Assembly (NCBI GenBank): GCA_003242885.1
Contig: QKMZ01000001.1
Span: forward strand, 248,001-312,000
Length of the DNA stretch: 64,000 nt
Source of the DNA: Candidatus Melainabacteria bacterium
GTDB taxonomy: Bacteria; Cyanobacteriota; Vampirovibrionia; Obscuribacterales; Obscuribacteraceae
Reading direction: 5' to 3'
Shown: one piece after another, positions 7,652-15,100 of the stretch
How the letters are laid out: each line of letters begins with the position of its first letter
Position numbering within the stretch: the first letter of the stretch is position 1
The notes under the pieces: model-generated
Databases searched by the model: none
What the model saw: the letters and a program-made list of their open reading frames with translations, nothing else
Told to the model about the DNA's origin: nothing
Program-made: the position numbers and the translations under genes

Positions 7652-8869
7652 ATGACCGACAAGTATCTCCACATTTTTCCGCAAGAGGCGACTGTTCGAT
7701 CTGGACAGATCACCTATTCTGCGATTGTGGAAAAACCTGATGGGGCGAGGGAAGCGCTCTGGTATCGCTTGCCTGAATCATATCGAAATTCAATTGATGA
7801 CAGCGCCGATTATCTTGCAGTAGCGAACATTTTCAAGGCTATGGAAACCGGTGTGAAATGTCACATTCACGGCCGGGTGTCGAGCACTTTGTTGCGAAAC
7901 TTGTCAGAGTTTCAAAGCCTCTGGGCAACCTGGTTTCCGGAGCGCTACAAGTGCGTGGATATTATTGCCGATGTTGAAGATGGTCCCAAGAATTGCGGAA
8001 ATGGTTCGAGTCACTCAGGTGGCGAAGATGGCGGAGCAGCTGTTTTGAACGAGGCAATTGCTGCGTATACAGGCGGCATCGACAGTTCTTACACTGTTAT
8101 GCGGCACCATCGAAAACTATGCGGACGAATGACTCAGCCTTTGCGCGCTTGTCTTTTCGTTCATGGATTTGACATACCGTTGCCAGAGGAGGAAGCGTTT
8201 CGGCGTGTCGAAGTACGGCTGAGAAAAACTCTCTCCGGCACGAAGCTAGAATTAATTCCAATGGCAAGCAATCACAAAGAATTAAATCCACAATGGGATC
8301 ACACTCACATTGCCGGCGTTGCATCATGCTTGATGTTACTGTGCAAACGCTTCGATAGAGCGCTCATCGGAAGCACATATACGTATCACGAAGCATCCAT
8401 GAAATGGGGCAGCAACCCTATTTCCGACCGGCTACTCTCCAGCCACAGAATGAGTTTCTTTCACGATGGTGCAGAAACAGGGCGTGGTGGAAAAATGGTG
8501 GCGCTGTGCGATTGGCCCGAAGCGTATGACGATTTGCGCATATGCTGGAGCGCTCCCAACAAGGATGAAAACTGCGGTACATGCGGCAAGTGCGCGCTGA
8601 GTCTGCTCGGCTTTCGGTATAAGAAACTTCCCTTACCGAAGTCCTTTCCTGCTGGACTTTCAGAAGCAGCGATCGAAAGTCTGCTTTTTGATGAATCACA
8701 TTTGAGTGCCGCTGAAACACTGCTCAAATTCGCTTTGCGAGAACCCGACCAGGCACCGTGGGTAGCGGCACTGAAAAGATGTGTGGAAACAAATCGAGAA
8801 CGACTGGGTCTTGCGAAGAGCGGTAATGACTCTTTTTATAGCCGTGTGAAACGTAGACTTGGACTATAG
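7652..8869 (+). CDS. PP-loop ATPase (QueC/asparagine-synthase-like), left arm of RiPP locus
   Basis: A 405-residue protein with the ATP pyrophosphatase loop TGGIDSS (residues 140-146) and a C-terminal cysteine motif C-G-T-C-G-K-C (Cys 308, 311, 314) that should bind a metal, as the cysteine motif of QueC-type enzymes does. PP-loop enzymes adenylate a carboxylate, carbonyl or similar group before amide, nitrile or sulfur transfer. The substrate here is unknown. Its 3' end overlaps the convergent SagB-1 gene by 6 bp. A homologue occupies the mirror position at 19774-20949, arguing for a conserved link with the azole-RiPP genes. ATG 7652 was chosen by alignment with that homologue; an in-frame TTG at 7643 is possible. 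Confidence 0.8.
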   Translation: MTDKYLHIFPQEATVRSGQITYSAIVEKPDGAREALWYRLPESYRNSIDDSADYLAVANIFKAMETGVKCHIHGRVSSTLLRNLSEFQSLWATWFPERYKCVDIIADVEDGPKNCGNGSSHSGGEDGGAAVLNEAIAAYTGGIDSSYTVMRHHRKLCGRMTQPLRACLFVHGFDIPLPEEEAFRRVEVRLRKTLSGTKLELIPMASNHKELNPQWDHTHIAGVASCLMLLCKRFDRALIGSTYTYHEASMKWGSNPISDRLLSSHRMSFFHDGAETGRGGKMVALCDWPEAYDDLRICWSAPNKDENCGTCGKCALSLLGFRYKKLPLPKSFPAGLSEAAIESLLFDESHLSAAETLLKFALREPDQAPWVAALKRCVETNRERLGLAKSGNDSFYSRVKRRLGL

Positions 8870-9664
8870 ACCGACGCCCAGAGCCAGCAAGGCGCATTTG
8901 TCCAAGCCATCAAAACCTAGAGCTGAATTGATTTCAGAGTCTACGAATCCTGCGGTTGCACAGACGCAAAGTCCGAGCGCGTTTGCCGTTAAGTAGATGT
9001 TTTCTGAGACGTGACCCGCATCCATCAATCCGAGTCTGTATGCTCTAATTGTGTATTTTTCTGCCAGGCGAGCCATATCGCAAGACAGAATCAACACAGC
9101 GCCTGCGTCGCCAAATTCGACTTGAAGGATGCCGAATTCCTTGAGCCAGGTTGAGAAGTTGCCTTTCTTCTTTAACACGAGTTCGTGTTTTCGCCGATCA
9201 AATCTATAGATACCCGGCTCAACTCCTTCGACGTTTAACACAAACACGTCTATTTGGGTCGAAGCAAGTCCCCCTGCGGAGGGGAAGTTGAAGCCAGCTC
9301 CGTAGTTGGAGTCCATATTTTCGGAAGCTTCAGCGACTTTCGTCCGTGCGCCATTTGCAAGATACAGTATCTTTGCTAAATGCGACATTGGAAGAGCATT
9401 GCAGGAAAAACTCTTCTTACTTGTTCGATTCGTGATTGCTGTTTCTACGGGCATATCTGCATTAACAGCATTTACATCGAGTTTGATTCGCAACTCTTGC
9501 GGAGCCCCTTCGACGGTCTCTTCGGCAGTCTCGCTGCCTAGAGGTGAGGCACTTGGTTCATAGTTCATCTCATAAGATGCGCGGTTCCATTTCGCAGCTT
9601 TCTTGTTGCAGCTTTCAGTGTGGTAGACGTCGGCACTTGAGCCGGAATTGTGGATTAGTTTCAT
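8864..9664 (-). CDS. SagB-type azoline dehydrogenase (nitroreductase fold), left arm
   Basis: A 266-residue FMN-dependent oxidoreductase of the SagB/ThcOx class, expected to oxidise thiazolines/oxazolines to aromatic azoles. Visible marks are the segment FPSAGGLASTQIDVFVL, followed by GIYRFD (the G-x-Y-x-[FY]-D block after the PSAG motif), and the C-terminal block AYRLGLMDAGHVSENIYL. It begins 2 bp after the YcaO stop, so translation is coupled, and is the last gene of the left operon. The first 60 residues are polar and poorly conserved with the right-arm copy. Confidence 0.9.
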   Translation of the reverse strand: MKLIHNSGSSADVYHTESCNKKAAKWNRASYEMNYEPSASPLGSETAEETVEGAPQELRIKLDVNAVNADMPVETAITNRTSKKSFSCNALPMSHLAKILYLANGARTKVAEASENMDSNYGAGFNFPSAGGLASTQIDVFVLNVEGVEPGIYRFDRRKHELVLKKKGNFSTWLKEFGILQVEFGDAGAVLILSCDMARLAEKYTIRAYRLGLMDAGHVSENIYLTANALGLCVCATAGFVDSEINSALGFDGLDKCALLALGVGL

Positions 9665-9666
9665 AT

Positions 9667-10974
9667 CTATGGAAATGGATGTGCGTCGTGGTTGAAGTCC
9701 TTTGCAGAACGTTGCGATGGATTATCATTGCGTAAACGTGGGCAAGCAAGCCACCGTACTTTGTGAGCGACGATCAAAGGCACCATTTCCGGTACCGTCA
9801 CTTTGACGCAGACGCCAAGGTCGCTGGCTTCAGTCGAGGTGAGATCGCTCCACATCACGGTCAATCCAATTTCTTCCAGGCGTCTTGCCACGTTTGCCAA
9901 ATCCTCCATGGAATTCGGTGCCTGAAGCCAATCTCTGTGCTTATAGTCTTGCAGTGAAATTTCATTCTGATTGTCTTTTAGAAGGAAGTCCAGCGCTGGA
10001 CTATTGGGCCAATTCGCATAGAGATTGGCGTGGTCAGAAAATGATTTGACCCAATCGAACTCGGCAAACGACTGAACCACCGCGTCGCTTCCAAATTTAT
10101 GTTGCGCAAAACGTATTGCCATCGCTTCGTCGATAGCGCCGGTGCAGGCGACTTCAGCATCTTCGTGGGCAGATGCTCCGGCAACATAGTACGGGAAACG
10201 TTCACTTTCTAAAATGCAGAATACTGCCGGTATGGGAAATTCTCGCGTCATACTGAATAAGTTTACTTTTGTCCCACTCTTTTCTATGAGCGAGATGCGC
10301 TGCCAAAGCTCTCGGCCGACAGATTCCTTTTCTATGCGCAATTTGGGAATTGAAACTTTATTGAGCCAAAAGATCATCATCTGATCTCTTTCAGCGAGTT
10401 CAAGAAGTCCTGACCAGATTGCTTGCACTTGGTTGCTGTAGAAAGATAATCCGGCAGAAGTGGGAAGAGCAATCAGCGGCTCTGGAGCTTTCGCCCAGAA
10501 AGACAGGTGCACTGCACCTGCGGGAATCCAATATGTGCTTCCGGCATTGCCGTCTTTCAAGCGCTTAGCCGGCGTGTGCGTGAGAAGTGTGTCGTCTGTG
10601 TAGCCAATGCCGAGACCTTTAAAACTATCGCTGCATGATTCGTCTGGCAAGCAAAAGGGAAACAGCTTCAAAAGCTCGCTATCTGCGGCTCTTATCTGCC
10701 GCACCTCTGCTGAATGCAATGAGTTGTATCCGGTATAGCGCTCGACCGCTTCACCGAGTGCACGCAACATTGCTTCGTTGGGGTCAAGCGAACAGCCCAA
10801 TGCATTGGGGGTGTCGGTAGTAAAAAACTTTCCGATCGTTCGAACCAGATCGCCTTGGTACAGCCACCACGGCGGTTCTGGTCGCTCCAGTCTCATTCCC
10901 CGAAAGCGTGTAATCGGTCCAAACCGCGGGTTGACCCAATTCAAAACCGGCGCGAGCGGTCCTGGATTATGCAT
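9667..10974 (-). CDS. YcaO cyclodehydratase, left arm
   Basis: A 435-residue YcaO-domain protein. These ATP-dependent enzymes activate a peptide backbone amide by phosphorylation and cyclise Cys, Ser or Thr to azolines. Signature elements are CSLDPNEAMLRALGEAVERY (ATP/Mg site), SGLLELAERDQMMIFW, and a Pro-containing C-terminus ending HPFP, a shortened form of the PxPxP tail of azole-forming YcaO proteins. The ATG at 10974 overlaps the E1-like gene stop by 8 bp (ATGCATAA) with AAAGAGA upstream; the longer frame to 11085 would overlap that gene by over 100 bp. It works with the adjacent E1-like protein, which should deliver the precursor. Confidence 0.93.
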   Translation of the reverse strand: MHNPGPLAPVLNWVNPRFGPITRFRGMRLERPEPPWWLYQGDLVRTIGKFFTTDTPNALGCSLDPNEAMLRALGEAVERYTGYNSLHSAEVRQIRAADSELLKLFPFCLPDESCSDSFKGLGIGYTDDTLLTHTPAKRLKDGNAGSTYWIPAGAVHLSFWAKAPEPLIALPTSAGLSFYSNQVQAIWSGLLELAERDQMMIFWLNKVSIPKLRIEKESVGRELWQRISLIEKSGTKVNLFSMTREFPIPAVFCILESERFPYYVAGASAHEDAEVACTGAIDEAMAIRFAQHKFGSDAVVQSFAEFDWVKSFSDHANLYANWPNSPALDFLLKDNQNEISLQDYKHRDWLQAPNSMEDLANVARRLEEIGLTVMWSDLTSTEASDLGVCVKVTVPEMVPLIVAHKVRWLACPRLRNDNPSQRSAKDFNHDAHPFP

Positions 10975-12106
10975 ATGCAGAGTCTCTTTCAGGCTGCACT
11001 TCGCCGCGGACATCAACCGCCCCACTGAAACAGTCAGGGCAGCGGGCAACCTTTTTGACTTTGAATTGCTCGGTGTGTCCATCAAAAGTGTTGAAGATCA
11101 CCGTTCCTAGTGTGACAGGCAAACTGATCTTGGTTATTGCTCTAATAACTTCCATTGAGATTTGCGCACCTGCTGCGGTGGCAAAGGCGAGTGATTCTCC
11201 CTGCATTGGTTTTTCGCTGTTTTGCAATGATTCCATGTGCTGCGAGTAGAGGGATTCTTCGATTGGGTGATCGCTCGCACTGCGCGTGCGCAAGACGTAG
11301 CACGTGTAGCAAGCGGTATCGCGAGGAACAACGAGTGGACCGATTTCTAGTTCTACCGCACTTTCATTTGCGCGCAGCCAGTCAATTGGCGTTTCGAGCG
11401 AGATCTGGTTGATGCGGTTGAAAAAACTTTGAGGCGCGTTTCGCGTAGCTGTGACCAAAATATCTGCTGTTTGTACTTTCGTTTCTATTAGTTCGGCAAG
11501 CGTGTCGAGGGTATCTGCTGGGGTATAGCTAGTCTGCACGCCATTGTTGTGCGCATCTTCAACTAATTTTTTCAAGTCTGTGCTTTTGAGCCTGTCGATC
11601 ACTTCAATTGTATTGATGCCGGATCGATGCAGAATATCGAACGTGCAGCAGCCTAAAAGACCGTCGGCGACAAGGACTATCTTTGCTCCTGTCAGTTTGC
11701 CTTCCACTTCTTCGGGAGATGTATTGTTGCGCGTAAAACCAAGCTTTCTGCCCCAGAATAAGCGTTGCTTCGCGTCCAGGCTGTGATTGGTTTTCTCAAC
11801 CGATACCCCTTTCGTCTCGGCATCTACCAGATAACCCTTCCTGACGAGCAGCAATAGCAGCTCCTCAATCTCGGACTCATGCGTGCCGGCTGGGCGACTT
11901 TTGATGATGTTTTCCAGTGTTGTCTTTTGCTTAAGTTCGCCAATCAACCAGGGCATAAGGCTGACAGCAAGCCGCCCGCGCACTACAAGATTTGTCGCGC
12001 CACCGCGCACTTGCATTCCCAACCCGTCAGGCATTTCGAAGACGTCGAGGTCATCAACTAGGGTTGGATTCTTGGGAAAGCGTAGGTTCGGGTCTTTGAT
12101 ACTCAT
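10967..12106 (-). CDS. RRE-containing E1/ThiF-like cyclodehydratase partner (C protein), left arm
   Basis: A 379-residue protein of the ocin-ThiF-like/TOMM C-protein type. Residues 14-95 look like a winged-helix RiPP recognition element that would bind the precursor leader. Residues 140-330 form an E1-like domain (AKIVLVADGLLG at the nucleotide-site position), and two CxxC pairs (Cys 266/269, 356/359) make a zinc site. It is separate from YcaO, not fused. The precursors lie upstream on the same strand with a hairpin-bearing 112-bp spacer; YcaO overlaps its 3' end. The homologue at 16537 shares MPDGLGMQ and the CxxC spacing. Confidence 0.88.
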   Translation of the reverse strand: MSIKDPNLRFPKNPTLVDDLDVFEMPDGLGMQVRGGATNLVVRGRLAVSLMPWLIGELKQKTTLENIIKSRPAGTHESEIEELLLLLVRKGYLVDAETKGVSVEKTNHSLDAKQRLFWGRKLGFTRNNTSPEEVEGKLTGAKIVLVADGLLGCCTFDILHRSGINTIEVIDRLKSTDLKKLVEDAHNNGVQTSYTPADTLDTLAELIETKVQTADILVTATRNAPQSFFNRINQISLETPIDWLRANESAVELEIGPLVVPRDTACYTCYVLRTRSASDHPIEESLYSQHMESLQNSEKPMQGESLAFATAAGAQISMEVIRAITKISLPVTLGTVIFNTFDGHTEQFKVKKVARCPDCFSGAVDVRGEVQPERDSAYA

Positions 12107-12160
12107 TTTGATTCTCTTGTAGATTGCCGATCTTACAAGCTTTTATGGGGTGTAAGAAGA

Positions 12161-12194
12161 AAAAATGATAGCCAGTTTAGTGACTATCATTTTT
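12161..12194 (-). terminator. Perfect 11-bp hairpin between precursor and enzyme genes
   Basis: AAAAATGATAG (12161-12171) and CTATCATTTTT (12184-12194) are exact reverse complements with a 12-nt loop, and each strand reads stem then T-tract. It lies between the left precursors and the E1-like gene, so it may act as a leaky terminator that keeps precursor mRNA more abundant than enzyme mRNA. The termination role is inference. Confidence 0.6.
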
Positions 12195-12218
12195 GAATGA
12201 TTGAATTTGTCTCAGCTT

Positions 12219-12422
12219 TTAGAATTGAAAATCTGGTGTTGGTGGTTGAAATTGGCAATTGTCGCATCCACATGGACCCGAAGGCTTCGCCATGCGCTGA
12301 TTGCGCTGAGAAATGGTTTCAACGACAAGCATTTTGTCTAGTTGTTCATTGGAATTCAGGTAGTTCAAATAATCCGATTCGAACTCGCTTATCTGGCTTG
12401 AAGATGGATTTTTGGCTGACAT
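12219..12422 (-). CDS. RiPP precursor peptide A1
   Basis: A 67-residue peptide with a leader containing F14-x-x-D17-Y18-x-x-Y21, then PSGP and a short core C-G-C-D-N-C, ending F-Q-P-P-T-P-D-F-Q-F. AAAGGG lies upstream of ATG 12422; the longer frame to 12500 enters the neighbouring gene and is rejected. It is adjacent to A2 (same length, same layout) and upstream of E1-like, YcaO and SagB genes. The cysteines are the expected azole sites; the tail may be a follower. It is recognised by context and by shared motifs, not by similarity to a known bacteriocin. Confidence 0.85.
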   Translation of the reverse strand: MSAKNPSSSQISEFESDYLNYLNSNEQLDKMLVVETISQRNQRMAKPSGPCGCDNCQFQPPTPDFQF

Positions 12423-12445
12423 TTTAAGGCCCTTTCTGCGTGTTT

Positions 12446-12649
12446 TTAGAAACTGAAATTGGGTTGTGGCGGTTGAAATGTGCAGTTGTCGCATGCACAT
12501 GGACCCGACGGTTTGCTAAGAGTTTGTTTCTGCTGAGAGAGAGTCTGAGCAACAAGTGTCTCGGACGAGTCTTGATTGCAATCGAGGTAGGTTTGGTAAT
12601 CTTGCAGAAACTCCGAAGCTTCAACGATTGATTGAAAATTGTTGGACAC
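12446..12649 (-). CDS. RiPP precursor peptide A2 (GTG start)
   Basis: A paralogue of A1. Starting at GTG 12649, which has a strong AGAGGGAAG ribosome-binding site, it is 67 residues, exactly the length of A1, and F14, D17, Y18 and Y21 fall at identical positions. The longer frame to an ATG at 12700 lacks a good ribosome-binding site. The core is C-A-C-D-N-C after PSGP, with the tail T-F-Q-P-P-Q-P-N-F-S-F. It is the first gene of the left operon, 23 bp before A1. The A1/A2 pair suggests a tandem duplication giving two related products or a two-peptide product. Confidence 0.85.
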   Translation of the reverse strand: MSNNFQSIVEASEFLQDYQTYLDCNQDSSETLVAQTLSQQKQTLSKPSGPCACDNCTFQPPQPNFSF

Positions 12650-12671
12650 GGCTTCCCTCTCTAGTAGACTC

Positions 12672-12689
12672 GGCCACTTATCGCTGGCC
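12672..12689. promoter_or_regulatory. GGCCA-N8-TGGCC dyad in divergent promoter region
   Basis: A short perfect inverted repeat sits in the 77-bp space between the A2 start (minus strand) and the probable HTTM gene start (plus strand). It could be a shared operator; no clear -10/-35 pair was found beside it. Confidence 0.3.
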
Positions 12690-12726
12690 ACCGAAAGCAT
12701 GTTATCTTATTGACAATCCTGGTGGC

Positions 12727-14142
12727 GTGACGGTGGACGCGGATGTCGGCGACAATGAGAAAAGTTACGAACCGGACAGCATCACTGTGAGTTCAGATTC
12801 TACTCCGGAGGCTAGAGCCTTTACGGGACAAAAAACGTCGGACCGGGAATCAGTTTCAGCCTTTGATTCGCTCTTTTCTTTCTTTCTGCTTTCGGAAGAG
12901 GGTTTGGATGTCTTGAGCCGAATTATGGGCTTGCTTTCGATTTATACGTGTTTTGAAATCTTTAAAAGGCTTAATTGGTTAAGAGAAGAGTATCAAGTTG
13001 AATCTTGGTGGTGGCGGGACCAGTGTCTTTCCTTGCCCGATTCTGAGACCCTTGCCATTATCTTGCTATGCATCTGTGCCATCACCGGTCTTGCGATGGC
13101 CTTTGGTGTCAAAGGAAAGATCGCTCCAGCAATAGTGGTGCTTTGCGTTGGCTATCTAACCTGCCTGGATGTTAACATCGCTTTTCCTCATAGCTTTTTT
13201 CTGACGATTTGGGTTTGTGTGGCGTTGCTCTTCAGGCGCGGCGGAAAGTCCGTGACCCGCCGCCTTATTCAGCTCGCTTTGTTCGCGTGTTATTCGCTTT
13301 CAGCTCTGCAAAAGGTTTTTACCCCGCAGTTTATTCAGGGGCATTCACTTGCGGCATTGAAATACGGACCCAACCTGGATACCTGGGTCTTGAAGGCTGT
13401 CAGCCAGCTTCCCAGTTCGTCGGAATTGTGGCAGCTTTTGGCAATCTTCGTCGTTGTTGTCGAACTCGCTCTTGCGCTCGGCCTGTGGCATTCGAAGTCT
13501 CGCAAGTTTGCTCTCATTGGCATTATTGTGTTTCAGTCGCTGATTCTTCTGACTATGGATCCGCGCATTCTGCCTCTTCACTTAATGATCTGTCTGTGCT
13601 GTTTGTCCTTCGTTAACCCAATTGCAATCGAAAGGAGATTTGGGTCGCTGCCAAAGCGAGTTGAAGCGCCTGCCTGTTCTGCTCCTGCTTCGGGAGTGCC
13701 GGACTATACGCCACCAGGGGTGGTGTACAAGACACTTACGATTCTCGCCACTGCGATCCTTTTTGCGATCCCCTTAAGGATCTATTTCTATCCAAATGCA
13801 TTCGAGCAAATGTCAATGATGGACAGGCGTCCCTGGACATTTTGCATGTTTGTTTGTTTAGAAGGCCGCTACAAGACAAGCATTGTTTTGAAACGAAAAG
13901 ACGGCGATCTCGTCTGGGTCAAACCACGCGGAAGAATGGCTTACTTGTCCAGTGATTCTGACTTGTTGGCGTTAGCGAAGTATTTGGAGAAAACTTACCC
14001 AGGAGTCTTGGAAATCAAAATCGAGTCGCAATATGACGTGAACATGACCAACACTGACCACAAGGTTTTAACGGCAAAGGCGGCCCAGAGCGGTAATTTT
14101 CTACATCACATAAGCTGGCGTCGCGAGCCAATTGGTAATTAG
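12727..14142 (+). CDS. HTTM/vitamin-K-dependent carboxylase-like membrane protein
   Basis: About 471 residues with many hydrophobic helices. The segment ACYSLSALQKVFTPQFIQG matches the Y-x-x-x-x-x-x-K-x-x-x-x-F/W-x-x-G feature of HTTM (horizontally transferred transmembrane) proteins, the fold shared with gamma-glutamyl carboxylase. A soluble C-terminal domain of about 110 residues follows. The open frame begins at 12556 but its first part is antisense to precursor A2; GTG 12727 is the first sensible start outside that gene, although it lacks a clear ribosome-binding site. It lies between the two RiPP arms, divergent from A2. It could be a membrane tailoring enzyme, an immunity protein or part of export. 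Confidence 0.68.
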   Translation: MTVDADVGDNEKSYEPDSITVSSDSTPEARAFTGQKTSDRESVSAFDSLFSFFLLSEEGLDVLSRIMGLLSIYTCFEIFKRLNWLREEYQVESWWWRDQCLSLPDSETLAIILLCICAITGLAMAFGVKGKIAPAIVVLCVGYLTCLDVNIAFPHSFFLTIWVCVALLFRRGGKSVTRRLIQLALFACYSLSALQKVFTPQFIQGHSLAALKYGPNLDTWVLKAVSQLPSSSELWQLLAIFVVVVELALALGLWHSKSRKFALIGIIVFQSLILLTMDPRILPLHLMICLCCLSFVNPIAIERRFGSLPKRVEAPACSAPASGVPDYTPPGVVYKTLTILATAILFAIPLRIYFYPNAFEQMSMMDRRPWTFCMFVCLEGRYKTSIVLKRKDGDLVWVKPRGRMAYLSSDSDLLALAKYLEKTYPGVLEIKIESQYDVNMTNTDHKVLTAKAAQSGNFLHHISWRREPIGN

Positions 14143-15074
14143 CTTTTCAAGCCAACCCTTTTAAGGGTGACGTACGAGAACTGTTTTATCAGTTGAGGCA
14201 AACTTCCAAGAATTTCTTCTGTTTTTTGAGCCTGTTTTTCCAGGTGTTCGTATTCACGCAGTAAGTCGTGAAACTCTTTGTGCAAGCGTTGATACTTCTG
14301 GTACTGACTTTCTGGTGCTTCGCGTAGTGCCAATTGATGATCAAACTCTTTGATTGATTTCTCTAGCATTCTAGGTACATGCTTTTTCGTGGTATCAAGA
14401 TGTCTGAGCAGAACATCATAAAATGCGGCGGTAAGCGCCGTGAACTGCCTGCACCAGGAGTCTGGATGGCGTCTGTAATGATAGAGAGGTTCGGGCAAGT
14501 GAGCGAATTTTGCTCCCGTTTCTAGAAGAGACATCCAGAAATCTGTATCGGTAATCGCTTTGATGTTCTTGTATCCTCCCACTTGATCAAAGAGTTCTCT
14601 TTTGAAGATGAGGGTATTATGCGGGTAGTGTCCGCACACAATGTCTCCAAGGTCCGCACTGGGGGTATAGATGTAACTGTGCATGCCGAAGATTTGAACA
14701 TCAGTGAATACCGCGGATGCGTCCTCCTTCTTTAACATATTGAGTGTTGCTTCAATGTAGTTTGGCGAGAGCAAATCATCGCTATCTAGAGGAATGAAAA
14801 ATCCTCCTCTGCTGTGTGAAGCGGCTGTATTGCGACCCGCAGAACAGCCGCGATTTTCATCATGGCGAAAAATCTTAACTCTCGGATCGTTTATTTCTGC
14901 TAGTACCGTTGTAGCTGGAAGGCTGGGAGAACAATCATCAACAATCAACAATTCCCAGTTTTGGTACGTTTGTGCTCTTACGCTATCAACTGCCTCAAGG
15001 AGGAATTCTCCAAGTTCATAATACGGCATCAGAATGCTGACGAGTTCATTCGTAGTACTAGATGCGGTGCTCAA
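14139..15074 (-). CDS. Family 2 glycosyltransferase with C-terminal coiled coil
   Basis: A 311-residue GT-A enzyme: N-terminal SILMPYYELGEFLLEAVDSV, the VDDCSP loop and the metal-binding DSDD motif, followed by GGYKNIKAITDTDFW in the acceptor region. It should transfer a sugar from a nucleotide donor. The last 80 residues are charged and helical and end EILGSLPQLIKQFSYVTLKR, a tail shared with the next gene. It uses a TTG start at 15074 with AGGATT ahead. Its 3' end overlaps the convergent HTTM gene by 4 bp. It is a tandem paralogue of the gene at 15101 and lies between the two RiPP arms. Confidence 0.9.
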   Translation of the reverse strand: MSTASSTTNELVSILMPYYELGEFLLEAVDSVRAQTYQNWELLIVDDCSPSLPATTVLAEINDPRVKIFRHDENRGCSAGRNTAASHSRGGFFIPLDSDDLLSPNYIEATLNMLKKEDASAVFTDVQIFGMHSYIYTPSADLGDIVCGHYPHNTLIFKRELFDQVGGYKNIKAITDTDFWMSLLETGAKFAHLPEPLYHYRRHPDSWCRQFTALTAAFYDVLLRHLDTTKKHVPRMLEKSIKEFDHQLALREAPESQYQKYQRLHKEFHDLLREYEHLEKQAQKTEEILGSLPQLIKQFSYVTLKRVGLKS

Positions 15075-15100
15075 GCCAATCCTGCCTTTGAATCTATTTA

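Noticed and set aside
7436..7684. N-terminal extension of the DUF4149-like gene
   Set aside because: The added 83 residues are polar and Cys-rich, overlap the start of the divergent PP-loop gene and do not fit a membrane protein.
12556..12726. N-terminal extension of the HTTM-like gene
   Set aside because: This part is antisense to precursor A2 and has no family similarity; a divergent start near 12727 is simpler.
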